In this document: piece after piece, positions 1 through 8,184 of the stretch
Layout of the letters: every line of letters starts with the position of its first letter
Position numbering within the stretch: the stretch's first letter is position 1
From: Bifidobacterium phasiani
GTDB lineage: Bacteria; Actinomycetota; Actinomycetes; Actinomycetales; Bifidobacteriaceae
Reading direction: 5' to 3'
DNA length: 64,000 nt
Assembly (NCBI RefSeq): GCF_019331775.1
Contig: NZ_JAHBBD010000005.1
Span: forward strand, 62,001 to 126,000
The notes under the pieces: generated by a model
Database searches by the model: none
The model's input: only the letters and a program-made list of their open reading frames with translations
Told to the model about the DNA's origin: nothing
Program-made: the position numbers and the translations under genes

Positions 1-781
1 TCAGCTTGCGGATGCCGGCGCGGATCTCGTCCTCGCTCAGCTCGCCGGACTCGAGGTACTTCTCGAGCAGCTCCTCGTCGGACTCGGCGACCATGTCGAG
101 CAGCTCGGAACGATACTGCTCGGCCTTGTCCTGCAGGTCGGCCGGGATGTCGACGGTGTCGTAGTGGGCGCCCATGTCGTCCTTGACGTCGTTCCAGACG
201 TAGGCCTTCATGCGGATCAGGTCGACGACGCCGACGAAGTCGTTCTCGGCGCCGATCGGCAGCTCGACGACCAGCGGGGTCGCGCCCAGCTTGTCCTTGA
301 TGGTCTGGACCGAGTAGTAGAAGTCGGCGCCGAGCTTGTCCATCTTGTTGATGAAGCAGATGCGCGGGACGCCGTACTTGTCGGCCTGACGCCACACGGT
401 CTCGGACTGGGGCTCCACGCCCTCCTTGCCGTCGAAGACGGCGACCGCACCGTCGAGCACGCGCAGCGAGCGCTCGACCTCGGCGGTGAAGTCCACGTGG
501 CCCGGGGTATCGATGATGTTGATCTGATACTTGTCGCCGGTGTCGTGGGTCTGACGGTTCCAGAAGCAGGTGGTCGCGGCGGACTGGATCGTGATGCCGC
601 GCTCCTGCTCCTGAGCCATGAAGTCCATCGTCGAGGCGCCGTCGTGGGTCTCGCCGATCTTGTAGTTCTTGCCGGTGTAGTACAGGATACGCTCGGTGGT
701 GGTGGTCTTACCGGCATCGATGTGGGCCATGATGCCGATGTTGCGGACCTTGTTCAGGTCAGTGAGCACGTCTTGTGCCAT
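1..781 (-). CDS. fusA: Elongation factor G, N-terminal part (cut by window edge)
   Basis: GTPase that drives ribosomal translocation in the cytoplasm. The first 260 residues lie here and the rest continues beyond base 1. The G1 P-loop AHIDAGKT is at residues 19-26, followed by the switch region [11 protein letters not shown], the G3 motif DTPGHVDF and the G4 motif NKMD, all in the spacing of EF-G rather than EF-Tu. The ATG at 779-781 is preceded by an AAGGA ribosome-binding site. It is the third gene of the str operon, 32 bases after rpsG. No stop codon is visible, so it is partial at the 3' end only. The gene appears intact and typical. Confidence 0.97.
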   Translation of the reverse strand, partial: MAQDVLTDLNKVRNIGIMAHIDAGKTTTTERILYYTGKNYKIGETHDGASTMDFMAQEQERGITIQSAATTCFWNRQTHDTGDKYQINIIDTPGHVDFTAEVERSLRVLDGAVAVFDGKEGVEPQSETVWRQADKYGVPRICFINKMDKLGADFYYSVQTIKDKLGATPLVVELPIGAENDFVGVVDLIRMKAYVWNDVKDDMGAHYDTVDIPADLQDKAEQYRSELLDMVAESDEELLEKYLESGELSEDEIRAGIRKL

Positions 782-813
782 GAGTGTTTTCCTTAGCTCT
801 CGTAGTCGAGTGA

Positions 814-1284
814 TTACCAGCGGTAATGAGCGAAGGCCTTGTTCGCCTCCGCCATCTTATGAGTATCCTCGCGGCGCTTGACAGAGGCGCCCAGGCCGTT
901 GGAGGCGTCGAGGATCTCGTTGGCAAGACGCTCGGCCATCGTCTTCTCGCGGCGGGCGCGCGAGAAGTCGGTCAGCCAGCGCAGCGACAGCGTGTTCGCG
1001 CGGGCCGGCTTGACCTCGACCGGGACCTGGTAGGTCGCGCCGCCGACTCGGCGGGAGCGGACCTCGAGGCTCGGGCGGATGTTGTCCAGGGCGCGCTTGA
1101 GAACGGCGACCGGCTCCTGGTCGGTCTTCTCCTTGACCATGTCGAGCGCGGAGTAGACGATGTCCTCGGCGATCGACTTCTTGCCGTCGAGGAGGATCTT
1201 GTTGATGAGCTGGGCCACGACGGTCGAGCCGTAGATCGGATCGGGCAGCAGCTGGTGCTTCTTGGAGGGTCCTTTACGTGACAT
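814..1284 (-). CDS. rpsG: 30S ribosomal protein S7
   Basis: Primary binding protein of the 3' domain of 16S rRNA. It is 156 residues, the usual family length, beginning [20 protein letters not shown] and ending [15 protein letters not shown]. The middle [28 protein letters not shown] is the strongly conserved S7 core. It sits 5 bases after the rpsL stop and 32 bases before fusA, which is the standard str operon order, so the three genes are presumably one transcript. In many bacteria S7 is the translational repressor of this operon; no leader structure for that can be recognised here by eye. Confidence 0.98.
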   Translation of the reverse strand: MSRKGPSKKHQLLPDPIYGSTVVAQLINKILLDGKKSIAEDIVYSALDMVKEKTDQEPVAVLKRALDNIRPSLEVRSRRVGGATYQVPVEVKPARANTLSLRWLTDFSRARREKTMAERLANEILDASNGLGASVKRREDTHKMAEANKAFAHYRW

Positions 1285-1289
1285 GTCTC

Positions 1290-1661
1290 TTACTTCGCCT
1301 TCTTTGCTCCATACAGGGAACGACCCTGCTTGCGGTCCTTGACGCCCTGGGTATCGAGTGCGCCGCGCACGATGTGGTAGCGCACGCCCGGCAGATCCTT
1401 GACACGGCCGCCGCGCACGAGCACGATGGAGTGCTCCTGCAGGTTGTGGCCCTCGCCCGGGATGTAGGCGGTGACCTCGATGCCCGAGCTCAGGCGCACA
1501 CGGGCGACCTTACGCAGAGCCGAGTTCGGCTTCTTCGGGGTGGTGGTATACACACGGGTGCACACGCCGCGGCGCAGCGGGCTGCCCTTCAGGGCCAAAG
1601 TCTTCGACTTCTTCGGCTTGGCCTGACGTCCCTTACGGACGAGCTGTTCAATCGTAGGCAA
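1290..1661 (-). CDS. rpsL: 30S ribosomal protein S12 (TTG start)
   Basis: Decoding-centre protein of the small subunit. It is 123 residues, starting [14 protein letters not shown] and containing the streptomycin-relevant loop [13 protein letters not shown] and the stretch [17 protein letters not shown]. The reading frame stays open far upstream to about 2000, but homology begins exactly at a TTG codon (1659-1661). A GGAG sits 7 bases before it, so TTG is taken as the start. Wild-type Lys is present in both PKKPNS and GRVKDLPG, so there is no sign of a classical streptomycin-resistance change. First gene of the str operon. Confidence 0.97.
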   Translation of the reverse strand: MPTIEQLVRKGRQAKPKKSKTLALKGSPLRRGVCTRVYTTTPKKPNSALRKVARVRLSSGIEVTAYIPGEGHNLQEHSIVLVRGGRVKDLPGVRYHIVRGALDTQGVKDRKQGRSLYGAKKAK

Positions 1662-2031
1662 CTGAATTCTCCGATTCGTTGGTTGTTCTTCCTGTGGGGT
1701 CGCCGCACTGCGCCCACACTTTTCCCCGAATCGGAAAAGATACAGCCCAGTCCACCGGCCCGATGGCCCTCCGCCCTCCTGCCGCCGCATTACTGCGCGC
1801 AATCTCACGGGCTCGGGGATATCCCACTGCGCACGCCTGTCACATAAGGCATGCCAATGGCACACACGAATATTCAGCATACCATACGCCTGGACAAGTC
1901 GGCCCGCGGCGCGCCTCGGTCCAGTCGCATCGCATGGCGCGGCGCGTCGGACGCTCGTCGCAGGAACCGCACGGCGCCGGGACGCCGGAACGTCCATCAC
2001 GACGCCCGCCGGCGTCGGTACGGCCTGATGC
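1662..2031 (-). promoter_or_regulatory. str operon leader and promoter region
   Basis: No gene is seen in this 370-base stretch. On the minus strand TTGTCC followed 17 bases later by AATATT (about 1880-1910), and a GTATCT hexamer near 1741-1746, are possible promoter elements for rpsL, but neither is close to consensus. The ISL3 element begins just upstream, so the operon promoter must lie in this stretch or partly in the element. The last part (1987-2020) resembles sequence on the other side of the insertion element. Confidence 0.4.
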
Positions 2032-2039
2032 CCGAAAGG

Positions 2040-3491
2040 GGCTCTTCCGGTTTTGGCGTGTAGGTGGAGGGTGTAAGGGCCGCGTTGTTTTATTGGTTGT
2101 GTGAATGGAAAATCGAATAAGACAACGCGGCTTGGTATCGAGTGTACCGCGTTCGATGGTCGCGTGCTGCTCGGGTTGGACGTGTTGGGGCTGATCCCGG
2201 TGTCCCAGCGTCGCGTGGATCGGGGCGACCGGGGCGGGGTATGGCTGGTCGGGTGCGAGCCGGAGACCGACGTGTCGGCCCGGTCGTGCCGCGCGTGCGG
2301 CGGCGTGGCGCGCGTCAGGTCTTCGTGGACGCGCCGGCTGGTGCATGTGCCGGTGGGCCAGTGCTCGACGCATCTGCTGGTGCGGGTGCGCCGCTACGAG
2401 TGCCGGTACTGCACGCGGCGGTGGACGGACGATCTGCGCCGCGCCGCCCCGGACGGCGGGGCGATGACGGAGGCGGCCGCGTGGTGGGCGGTCGCGGAGG
2501 TCGTGTTGAAGTCGAAGAGCGTCCTGGCGTGCGCGCGCGACCTGCATTGCTCGTGGGACATGGTCAATCAGGCGGTCCTGGACAGGGGGCTGGAGCATCT
2601 GATCGGCGACGAGCGCCGGTTCGACGGGGTGCGGATGCTGGGCGTGGACGAGCACGCGTGGCGGCATACGCCCCGCGGCAGCCGGTACGTGACCGTGGTC
2701 GTGGACCTGACCCCGAGAAAAGACGGGCGGCCCGCCAGGCTTCTGGACGTGGTCGAGGGCAGGAGCGAGAAGGCGTTCGCAGACTGGCTCGCCGCGCGGC
2801 CGGAATCGTTCCGGGAGAACGTGCAGGTCGTGGCGATGGACGCGTTCGCCGGGTACAAGAAGGCCGCCGCCCGCCAGGCGCCCCACGCGGTCGAGGTCCT
2901 CGACCCGTTCCACATGGTCCAGCTCGCCGGCCAGAAGGTCACCAAGGTCAGATGCCGGCTCCAGCGGGAGGCCACCGGACGGCGGGGCACCAGACGCGAT
3001 CCGCTCTACCAGTGCCGCAGAATCCTGCTGAAGACCGAATCGCTGCGCACCGACAGGCAGAGGGAAAAGACCGACGAGCTCCTGTCGGACCCGGCCAACG
3101 GCCCGCTGCGCCTCGCGCACGGCGCCTACCGGAAGATCATCGCCTGCTACGCGCACCCCGACAAAAGGAAGGGACGCGGCATGATGGCCGAGCTGATCGA
3201 GTCCCTCGCCGCCCCCGGCGCCTGCAAAGGCTGCCCCGAACTCGCCGTCCTGGGACGCACCATGAAGAAACGCATGAAGGACATCCTCGCCTTCTTCGAC
3301 TGGGACAACAGCGCCAACGGCCCCACCGAGGCCATCAACGGCAGACTCGAGACCCTACGGGGCATCGCCCTCGGCTTCACCAACCTCGGCAACTACATCA
3401 CCCGCAGCCTCCTGCACACCGGAGGCTTCAAACAAGCCATCCAACCCCACCTCCTCCGATAACCCACCTACACGCCAAAACCGGAAGAGCC
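2040..3491 (+). mobile_element. Intact ISL3-family insertion sequence, 1452 bp
   Basis: The ends are perfect inverted repeats: 2040-2067 reads inward GGCTCTTCCGG... and 3464-3491 is its exact reverse complement, 28 bases without a mismatch. An 8-base direct repeat CCGAAAGG flanks the element (2032-2039 and 3492-3499). ISL3 elements are known for about 8-bp duplications and GGCTCTT-type ends. The single transposase gene is complete. Perfect ends and an intact duplication suggest recent insertion. The site is about 380 bases upstream of the rpsL start, in the divergent orientation. Confidence 0.95.
2101..3462 (+). CDS. ISL3 family transposase
   Basis: Cut-and-paste transposase of the surrounding element, 453 residues. 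The N-terminal part has a zinc-finger pattern (CRACGG, then CRYC about 45 residues later) typical of ISL3. A helix-turn-helix-like region follows ([18 protein letters not shown]). The catalytic DDE-type domain shows [21 protein letters not shown] with DPFHMVQLA, and the C-terminal glutamate in [15 protein letters not shown]. No frameshift or internal stop is seen and the length is in the family range, so it is probably active. The ATG at 2101 is in a weak context (no clear Shine-Dalgarno), as is common for transposases. Confidence 0.95.
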   Translation: MNGKSNKTTRLGIECTAFDGRVLLGLDVLGLIPVSQRRVDRGDRGGVWLVGCEPETDVSARSCRACGGVARVRSSWTRRLVHVPVGQCSTHLLVRVRRYECRYCTRRWTDDLRRAAPDGGAMTEAAAWWAVAEVVLKSKSVLACARDLHCSWDMVNQAVLDRGLEHLIGDERRFDGVRMLGVDEHAWRHTPRGSRYVTVVVDLTPRKDGRPARLLDVVEGRSEKAFADWLAARPESFRENVQVVAMDAFAGYKKAAARQAPHAVEVLDPFHMVQLAGQKVTKVRCRLQREATGRRGTRRDPLYQCRRILLKTESLRTDRQREKTDELLSDPANGPLRLAHGAYRKIIACYAHPDKRKGRGMMAELIESLAAPGACKGCPELAVLGRTMKKRMKDILAFFDWDNSANGPTEAINGRLETLRGIALGFTNLGNYITRSLLHTGGFKQAIQPHLLR

Positions 3492-3530
3492 CCGAAAGGG
3501 CCGCGCGGGTGAGGAACGTCCATCGCGACG

Positions 3531-3648
3531 CCCGCCAGCGTCGGTTTTGGTTGGTAAACAACAAGGCGACTGCGTTTTAGCGGACGCTGGGCGATCCCCA
3601 ACGTCGGTTCGGTAGCACACGTGCCGCCGCAAGTGCTACGGAACCGAC
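3531..3648. repeat. 118-bp dispersed element, copy A
   Basis: Matches 45175-45292 over 118 bases without gaps, with 8 differences by eye count (about 93 percent). It ends in a hairpin: GTCGGTTCGGTAGCAC, a 14-base loop, and a complementary arm with one mismatch in this copy. No start codon and ribosome-binding site were found for a gene in either strand. A partial third match to its left edge, 34 bases with 3 differences between 1987-2020 and 3513-3546, lies on the other side of the insertion sequence. Confidence 0.8.
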
Positions 3649-3948
3649 GCCGGGATGGGAGACGGCCGGGCAGAAGACGACACCCGGACGAAAAACGACA
3701 ACGAACGGGAAACGGCAACCGGGCACGGAGGCGGTCGCAACGCCGAGGAACCCGGCGGGGCCGGCGGCGCGGACGGCATCGCCCCGGCCGGAAGACGGCC
3801 GAATCGCCGAAAACCCGGGAACGGCACCGGCACCGGCTGGAATGAATAACCCGCCAGACACCCCGACACCACCGAATGCCCGCCACCGGACACACAATCT
3901 GGCCTATAACCCCAGGCCCGGCGGGGCCGGCGAGTCCGAAAACGCGGA
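3649..3948. other. Intergenic stretch without recognised gene
   Basis: About 300 bases of GC-rich sequence between the dispersed element and the tRNA-His terminator. Open frames exist on both strands, but none has a ribosome-binding site or a recognisable protein. The composition (many Gly, Arg and Asp codons in every frame) looks like non-coding spacer. Confidence 0.4.
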
Positions 3949-3974
3949 AGGCCCCGCACCGAGATGCGGGGCCT
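3949..3974 (-). terminator. Terminator of tRNA-His
   Basis: Perfect 10-bp stem AGGCCCCGCA / TGCGGGGCCT with a 6-base loop. On the minus strand a short TTTT follows 5-10 bases after the stem. It starts 9 bases downstream of the tRNA 3' end. Confidence 0.75.
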
Positions 3975-3982
3975 ACCGACCG

Positions 3983-4058
3983 TGGGGTGGATAACGCGAC
4001 TCGAACGCGCGACCTGCTGAACCACAATCAGCTGCTCTACCGGCTGAGCTATATCCAC
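3983..4058 (-). tRNA. tRNA-His (anticodon GTG)
   Basis: Cloverleaf read on the minus strand: acceptor GTGGATA / TATCCAC, D arm GCTCAGCCGGTAGAGC, anticodon stem GCTGA / TCAGC with loop TTGTGGT (anticodon GTG), T arm with GTTCGAGTC. The CCA end is encoded (3983-3985). The base before the acceptor (4059) is G and the discriminator is C, the G-1:C73 pair that identifies histidine tRNAs. A TATAGT box about 40 bases upstream (minus strand, near 4098-4103) is a likely -10 element. Confidence 0.96.
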
Positions 4059-4059
4059 C

Positions 4060-4588
4060 ATGTGTGTGTCCGGCGTACCGGATTCGCACAACAGATGGAT
4101 ACTATACATGATTTTTTGGACATAGCCTATTCGGCGCGTCGTGACCCCGGCATGATCTCCCGAAAACCGCGGAATTCCAGTCCCCTGCCACACGACACGC
4201 CAACGCGCGGTCCGACCGGCATGACACGCCGGCGCGGAGCCCGACCGGAACCGGCCATGTCGTCGCGCGCCCGACGCGACCGTCATCATCGGCCTTGATT
4301 CCGCCCCCCCTATCGCCATGTCGACGCATGCCCGACACGAACCGGCATGTCCGCCGAGGCCGCTTCGGTTCGCATGGGGCCGCACCAGCGGAGGCGGCGG
4401 CGGTGCAGGCTGGCGGGGAGCCGCTTCGGTTCGCATGGGGTACACCGCCCCACCCCGACGCGGCCCGTGGACGTCGGGGTCGCGGCGGTTTGGAATATGC
4501 GCGGATGGATGATAATTGACGCGGCCCGTGGATGTCGGGATCGCGGCCTTCCGAGCAACGCCATGCCGGCGCGCACCCGGCGCGGCCG
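4060..4588. other. Repeat-bearing intergenic region
   Basis: No gene found in about 530 bases. It holds two pairs of short direct repeats with the same 61-base offset: 4359-4379 repeated at 4420-4440 (21 bases identical) and 4457-4485 repeated at 4518-4546 (29 bases, 2 differences). The tRNA-His promoter is at the left edge and the 3' end of the acetyltransferase gene at the right. Confidence 0.6.
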
Positions 4589-5137
4589 CTAGACGAAGCG
4601 CGTCAGGTCGAGCGTGCGGACCGCCCGGGCCGGGTTGCCCACCACGACCTCGCCGTCCTCTACGTCGCGCGTCACCACCGCGCAGGCGCCCACGATCGCA
4701 TGCCGTCCGACGCGCACGCCGGGCAGCACAGTCGCGCCGGCGCCGATCCACGCGCCCTCCTCGATGCGGATGGGCCGGCAGGTGAGCACCATCCGGTCGT
4801 ACGGGTCGTGGTTGTTGGTGATGAGCTGCACGTTCGCGGCGATCTGCACGTCGTCGCCGATCTCGATCCCGCCGCGCGCCATCGCGAGCAGGTTGGCGTT
4901 GATCACGACGCCGCGGCCGACGACGATGCGGTCGAGGCAGGTCCCCCGGATCGGCGCCGCGACCGTGCTGCCCTCGCCCAGGCGGTCGCCGAAGATCGCG
5001 CGCAGCGCCGCGTCGTATTCGGGCGTGCCGGGCATCGCGTGGTCGAGCTCGAACATGAGCCGCGACAGGCGCTCGGCCTGGGCGCGTTCCTCCGGAGTCG
5101 CGGTCCGGATGTCGTATCTGGTCTCCTCACACTGCAT
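4589..5137 (-). CDS. Maltose/galactoside-type sugar O-acetyltransferase
   Basis: Acetyl-CoA-dependent transfer of an acetyl group to a sugar hydroxyl; LacA/Maa/NodL group of hexapeptide-repeat acetyltransferases, cytoplasmic trimers. The protein is 182 residues, close to the family's 185-200. Residues 12-50 (EERAQAERLSRLMFELDHA...) match the N-terminal Mac domain, then left-handed beta-helix repeats (INANLLAMARGGIEIGDDVQI) and the catalytic-His loop TNNHDPYD. The end VVVGNPARAVR is typical. The frame is open to 5311, but the Mac domain and a strong GGAAGGAGA site fix the ATG at 5135-5137. The substrate cannot be told from sequence. It stands alone, with palindromic operator-like sites 160-210 bases upstream. 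Confidence 0.92.
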   Translation of the reverse strand: MQCEETRYDIRTATPEERAQAERLSRLMFELDHAMPGTPEYDAALRAIFGDRLGEGSTVAAPIRGTCLDRIVVGRGVVINANLLAMARGGIEIGDDVQIAANVQLITNNHDPYDRMVLTCRPIRIEEGAWIGAGATVLPGVRVGRHAIVGACAVVTRDVEDGEVVVGNPARAVRTLDLTRFV

Positions 5138-5293
5138 GGCGTCTCCTTCCGTCCCGGTTGCGCGCGTCCATGGTAACGCCGCCGTCCGCGTCCGGGGCCG
5201 TCTGCCGCCGTCTGCCGGACCGGCCGAGCAACCTGCGCGCCGCCGCCAGCTCCCGGGCCCGGACGTCTCCGCACCGGACGCGATGAGCAAAAG

Positions 5294-5351
5294 CGAACAT
5301 GCGGCCGCCACCCATGTTCGTTTCCGTTCATCTCATGTTTTCTTGAAAACA
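5294..5351. promoter_or_regulatory. Two adjacent palindromes, probable operator sites
   Basis: First palindrome: CGAACATG (5294-5301), 11 bases, CATGTTCG (5313-5320). Second: TGTTTTC-TT-GAAAACA (5336-5351), a perfect 16-base palindrome. They lie between the minus-strand acetyltransferase and the plus-strand TATAAT at 5409. The half-site CGAAC resembles LexA-box halves but the spacing is too wide; the second resembles LacI/ROK-type sugar operators. The regulator is unknown. Confidence 0.5.
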
Positions 5352-5408
5352 CCTCTCCCGATTGGGTTTTGCGACATTCCGAAGACTTTCCATGTGCGCA
5401 TGATCGCG

Positions 5409-5414
5409 TATAAT
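5409..5414 (+). promoter_or_regulatory. Consensus -10 box TATAAT
   Basis: Perfect TATAAT, the only one noticed in the window outside genes. The upstream hexamer at 17-bp spacing, CTTTCC (5386-5391), is a poor -35. A transcript would start near 5420 and run into the hairpin at 5678-5709 with no convincing protein in between. Confidence 0.45.
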
Positions 5415-5419
5415 GAAAG

Positions 5420-5712
5420 TGGAGGCCGGAGTTACGGTCGGGCGGAACAGCCACCAGGCGGTAACGAAGCGTCACCCGTCGGGATGCACGCAACGCCTCC
5501 AATAAAAACTTCAGACGAGCGCCGCGCACGGCACAGCGATGGAGCATGCGGCAGACGGCAAGGAGGCCGTGGGGCGCGGCGGTGAGGTAACAGAGGAACA
5601 GTGGCGATGATTGACAACGATTCGCGCAGGGCGGCGCGAAGCACGAGGGTACGATGATCACCTCCTTCCCCGGAGACGGCCCCGGAACCGTAAGATCGGT
5701 TCCGGGGCCGCC
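5420..5712 (+). ncRNA. Candidate small RNA (unidentified)
   Basis: Inferred from a TATAAT box at 5409, a closing stem GGAGGC (near 5421) with GCCTCC (near 5490), and a strong hairpin at 5678-5709. No conserved motif of tmRNA, RNase P RNA, SRP RNA or a riboswitch class I know could be found. Just before the hairpin, GATCACCTCCTT (5657-5668) equals the 3' end of 16S rRNA (anti-Shine-Dalgarno). It could instead be an untranslated leader of the downstream aldolase gene or simply spacer. Confidence 0.25.
5678..5709. terminator. Strong GC hairpin, possible terminator
   Basis: Perfect 13-bp stem GGCCCCGGAACCG, loop TAAGAT, complementary arm. No T tract follows on either strand, so termination is plausible (high-GC hosts often lack the tail) but unproven. 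Confidence 0.5.
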
Positions 5713-5785
5713 TCACGTCCGGGGCCGGTCCGGACACACGGTCCCGGATTCCGGGGCGCAGGCGCCGTGGCCGGCGGAATCGGAC

Positions 5786-5791
5786 TAGACT
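5786..5791 (+). promoter_or_regulatory. -10 box of the aldolase gene
   Basis: TAGACT, 53 bases before the ATG at 5845. The leader holds a small hairpin (CGGCACC / GGTGCCG, 5798-5818) and then ACGGAGG. Confidence 0.45.
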
Positions 5792-5844
5792 GCGTTGCGG
5801 CACCACCACGCGGTGCCGTCACACCGTCTCACGGAGGATTTCCC

Positions 5845-6870
5845 ATGCTGTCATTCGAGAACGACTACTGCTGCGGCGCCCACCCGGCGATCCTCGAGCG
5901 CCTCGCCGCCGCCAACGCCACGCAGTTCCCCGGCTACGGCTCCGACGAGGTCTGCGAGTCGGCCAAGGCGAGGATCCGCGAGGCCTGCGGCGCGCCCGAC
6001 GCCGACGTCTGGTTCCTGGTCGGCGGCACGCAGACCAACCAGACCGTCATCGACGCCGTCACCCCCGCGTACGCCGGCGTCGTCGCGGCCGACACCGGGC
6101 ACGTCAACGTGCACGAGGCCGGCGCCATCGAGGCCACCGGGCACAAGGTGCTGACGCTGCCCCACCACGACGGCAAGATCGACCCGGCCGAGCTGGACCG
6201 GTACTGCGCCACGTTCTACGCGGACGGCAACTACGAGCACATGGTCTTCCCCGGCACCGTGTACGTCTCGCACCCCACCGAATACGGCACGCTGTACACG
6301 CTCGACGAGCTCACGGCGCTGCGCGAGGTCTGCGACCGCTACGGCATGCCGCTGTTCCTGGACGGCGCCCGCCTCGGCTACGGCCTGACCGCCCCGGGCA
6401 CCGACGTGACGCTGCGCGACATCGCCCGGCTGACCGACGTGTTCTACATCGGCGGCACCAAGGTCGGCGCGCTGTTCGGCGAGGCCGTGGTGTTCACGCA
6501 CGGCAACGCGCCGAGGCACTTCCTCACGCTGATCAAGCGGCACGGCGCCCTGCTGGCCAAGGGCTGGCTGCTCGGGCTGCAGTTCGACACGCTGTTCGAC
6601 GGCGGGCTGTACCTCGACATCGCCCGCCACGCCAACGACGCGGCGGCCCGCATCCGCGACGTGCTGCGCGAACGCGGCTACACGCTGACGATGGACACCC
6701 CGACCAACCAGATCTTCATCACGATGGACAACGACGTCGCGGCGCGCCTGCAGGAGCACGTGCGGCTCGGGTTCATGGAGAAGGCGGACGACACGCACAC
6801 CGTCATGCGCATCTGCACCAGCTGGTCGACCACCGACGAGCAGGTCGACGAGCTGATCGCCCTGCTGTAG
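5845..6870 (+). CDS. Threonine aldolase family PLP enzyme
   Basis: Fold-type I PLP lyase of the beta-eliminating lyase family; low-specificity threonine aldolases split L-threonine or L-allo-threonine to glycine and acetaldehyde. The protein is 341 residues, the usual length. Key points: FPGYGSDEVCESAK near the N-terminus, VGGTQTNQTVIDA, FLDGARLGYGL with the PLP-ring aspartate, and FYIGGTKVGALFGEAVV with the Schiff-base Lys206. The start is the ATG after ACGGAGG at 5845; the open frame extends to 5611 but without homology. It is followed by a convergent glycosyltransferase gene. Glycine production would suit the many purine genes nearby, but that link is inference. Confidence 0.9.
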   Translation: MLSFENDYCCGAHPAILERLAAANATQFPGYGSDEVCESAKARIREACGAPDADVWFLVGGTQTNQTVIDAVTPAYAGVVAADTGHVNVHEAGAIEATGHKVLTLPHHDGKIDPAELDRYCATFYADGNYEHMVFPGTVYVSHPTEYGTLYTLDELTALREVCDRYGMPLFLDGARLGYGLTAPGTDVTLRDIARLTDVFYIGGTKVGALFGEAVVFTHGNAPRHFLTLIKRHGALLAKGWLLGLQFDTLFDGGLYLDIARHANDAAARIRDVLRERGYTLTMDTPTNQIFITMDNDVAARLQEHVRLGFMEKADDTHTVMRICTSWSTTDEQVDELIALL

Positions 6871-6894
6871 CGGCGCACGCCACGCCACGCCGCA

Positions 6895-8076
6895 TCACGC
6901 CGCGGTCAGCTCATGGCCGCGCGCATCGGCGATGGCCTCGCGCTCCATCGCCACGAACCGCCGCACGCTCTCCTCGACCGAGTAATGCTCCCTGGTGTGC
7001 TCGGCGTAGCGCGCGCCCCACGCATTGAGCTCGCCCGGGTGGTCGAGCCACCAGTCGATGCGGTCGGCGAGCGCCTGCGCGTCGCCCACCGGGAACAGCG
7101 ACTCCTCGCGCAGCGCGAAGTGCCCGGCGGCGCTCAGCGGCGAGGACGCGATGATCGGCACGAGCCCGCTGGCCATGCCCTCCAGCACGCTCACCGATTC
7201 GAGGTCGGCGATCGAGGGATGCACGAACAGGTCGGCCGAGCGCAGCAGCGCCGGCATCTCGGCGTTGCGGTGGAACCCGATCGAGGCCGGGCGCGGCAGC
7301 AGGCGCGCCGCCTCGCGCTGCAGCCTGCGCTTCAGCGGACCGGTGCCGGCGATGGTCAGCTGGATGTCGTCGGCGTGCCGGCTCAGCGCCACGGCCCGGA
7401 TCAGCGTGATCTGGTCCTTCTCGTTGCTCAGGCGGCCGGACGCGATGATGCGGATCGGCCAGTCCGGCGGCTCGTCGCCGGGGCGCTGCCGCTTGGCCGT
7501 GAACCGCGGCTCGTAGCCGTTCGAGATCACGTGCAGCTTGGACGTGTAGCCGTGCGAGCGCAGCAGCTCGGCCCCCAGCTCGGTGGGGACGTGCACGTGC
7601 CCGACGTTGCGGTACAGCCAGTGGCGGAACAGCCAGTAGATGAACGAGTCGATGCCCGGCACGTACTTCAGCGGGCCGGCGGAGTACGTGATGTTCTCCG
7701 GCTGCACGTGGTAGCCGGCGGTCACCGGCACGCCCATCTGCCGGGCGACCCGGCAGGCGTGCTGCCCGAAGCGGAACGGCGTGTAGATGTGCACGACGTC
7801 CGCCCCGAGGAACGCCGCGCGGAACAGCGTGTCGCTGGGCTCGGCGAACTGCATCTGCTGCTTCCTGGCCACCCAGCTCACCAGCGGGACGTGGTTGACC
7901 TTCGCCGGGAAGTCCGGCGCCCCGATGCCCACCAGCCGGATCCGGTGCCCCTGCCGTTCGAGTTCCCGCGCCCACTGCAACGCCGAGTTGGATGTGCCGT
8001 TGCCCCGGTTGCCCGACGTGTCGACCACCATCGCGATGGTGAGCGGATCCTCCACCTTCACCTTGTTCTCTTGCAT
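6895..8076 (-). CDS. Family 4-type glycosyltransferase
   Basis: GT-B retaining glycosyltransferase, 393 residues. N-terminal domain: IAMVVDTSGNRGNGTSNSA, then ADVVHIYTPFRFGQHA and VTAGYHVQPENITY, the acceptor-side pattern of diglyceride or phosphatidylinositol sugar transferases. C-terminal domain: IIASGRLSNEKDQ, AGTGPLKRRL, and the E-x7-E nucleotide-sugar motif in ESVSVLEGMASG. No signal peptide or membrane helix. The acceptor is unknown; glycolipid synthesis is a fair guess because this type often acts on membrane lipids. The chosen start (MQENKVKVED) is the first Met at the beginning of homology; the frame is open to 8175. It is divergent from purT. Confidence 0.88.
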   Translation of the reverse strand: MQENKVKVEDPLTIAMVVDTSGNRGNGTSNSALQWARELERQGHRIRLVGIGAPDFPAKVNHVPLVSWVARKQQMQFAEPSDTLFRAAFLGADVVHIYTPFRFGQHACRVARQMGVPVTAGYHVQPENITYSAGPLKYVPGIDSFIYWLFRHWLYRNVGHVHVPTELGAELLRSHGYTSKLHVISNGYEPRFTAKRQRPGDEPPDWPIRIIASGRLSNEKDQITLIRAVALSRHADDIQLTIAGTGPLKRRLQREAARLLPRPASIGFHRNAEMPALLRSADLFVHPSIADLESVSVLEGMASGLVPIIASSPLSAAGHFALREESLFPVGDAQALADRIDWWLDHPGELNAWGARYAEHTREHYSVEESVRRFVAMEREAIADARGHELTAA

Positions 8077-8170
8077 GTCATCATGGTACCGCCGCCCCGG
8101 AATGCGGCCGCTCCTCCCCCGGGATGATTGCCCGCGGCGCCGCGGGCCGCCCGCTATCGCCCGCCGATGG

Positions 8171-8184
8171 CACAATGTGTGGTA
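8171..8184 (+). promoter_or_regulatory. Leaderless promoter of purT
   Basis: CACAAT at 8171-8176 is 7 bases before the ATG at 8184, the distance from a -10 box to the first transcribed base. There is no Shine-Dalgarno sequence, so the mRNA probably begins at its own start codon. Confidence 0.45.

Noticed and set aside
1662-2000. N-terminal extension of S12 by about 113 residues
   Set aside because: The extension has no S12 homology; the TTG with GGAG at 1661 gives the standard 123-residue protein.
3621-3849. Small Arg-rich plus-strand proteins downstream of the insertion sequence
   Set aside because: No ribosome-binding site, all three frames open because of composition, and no similarity to known proteins by eye.
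5655-5670. Fragment of a 16S rRNA gene, because GATCACCTCCTT matches its 3' end
   Set aside because: Only 12 bases match; upstream sequence does not resemble helix 44 or 45 of 16S rRNA.
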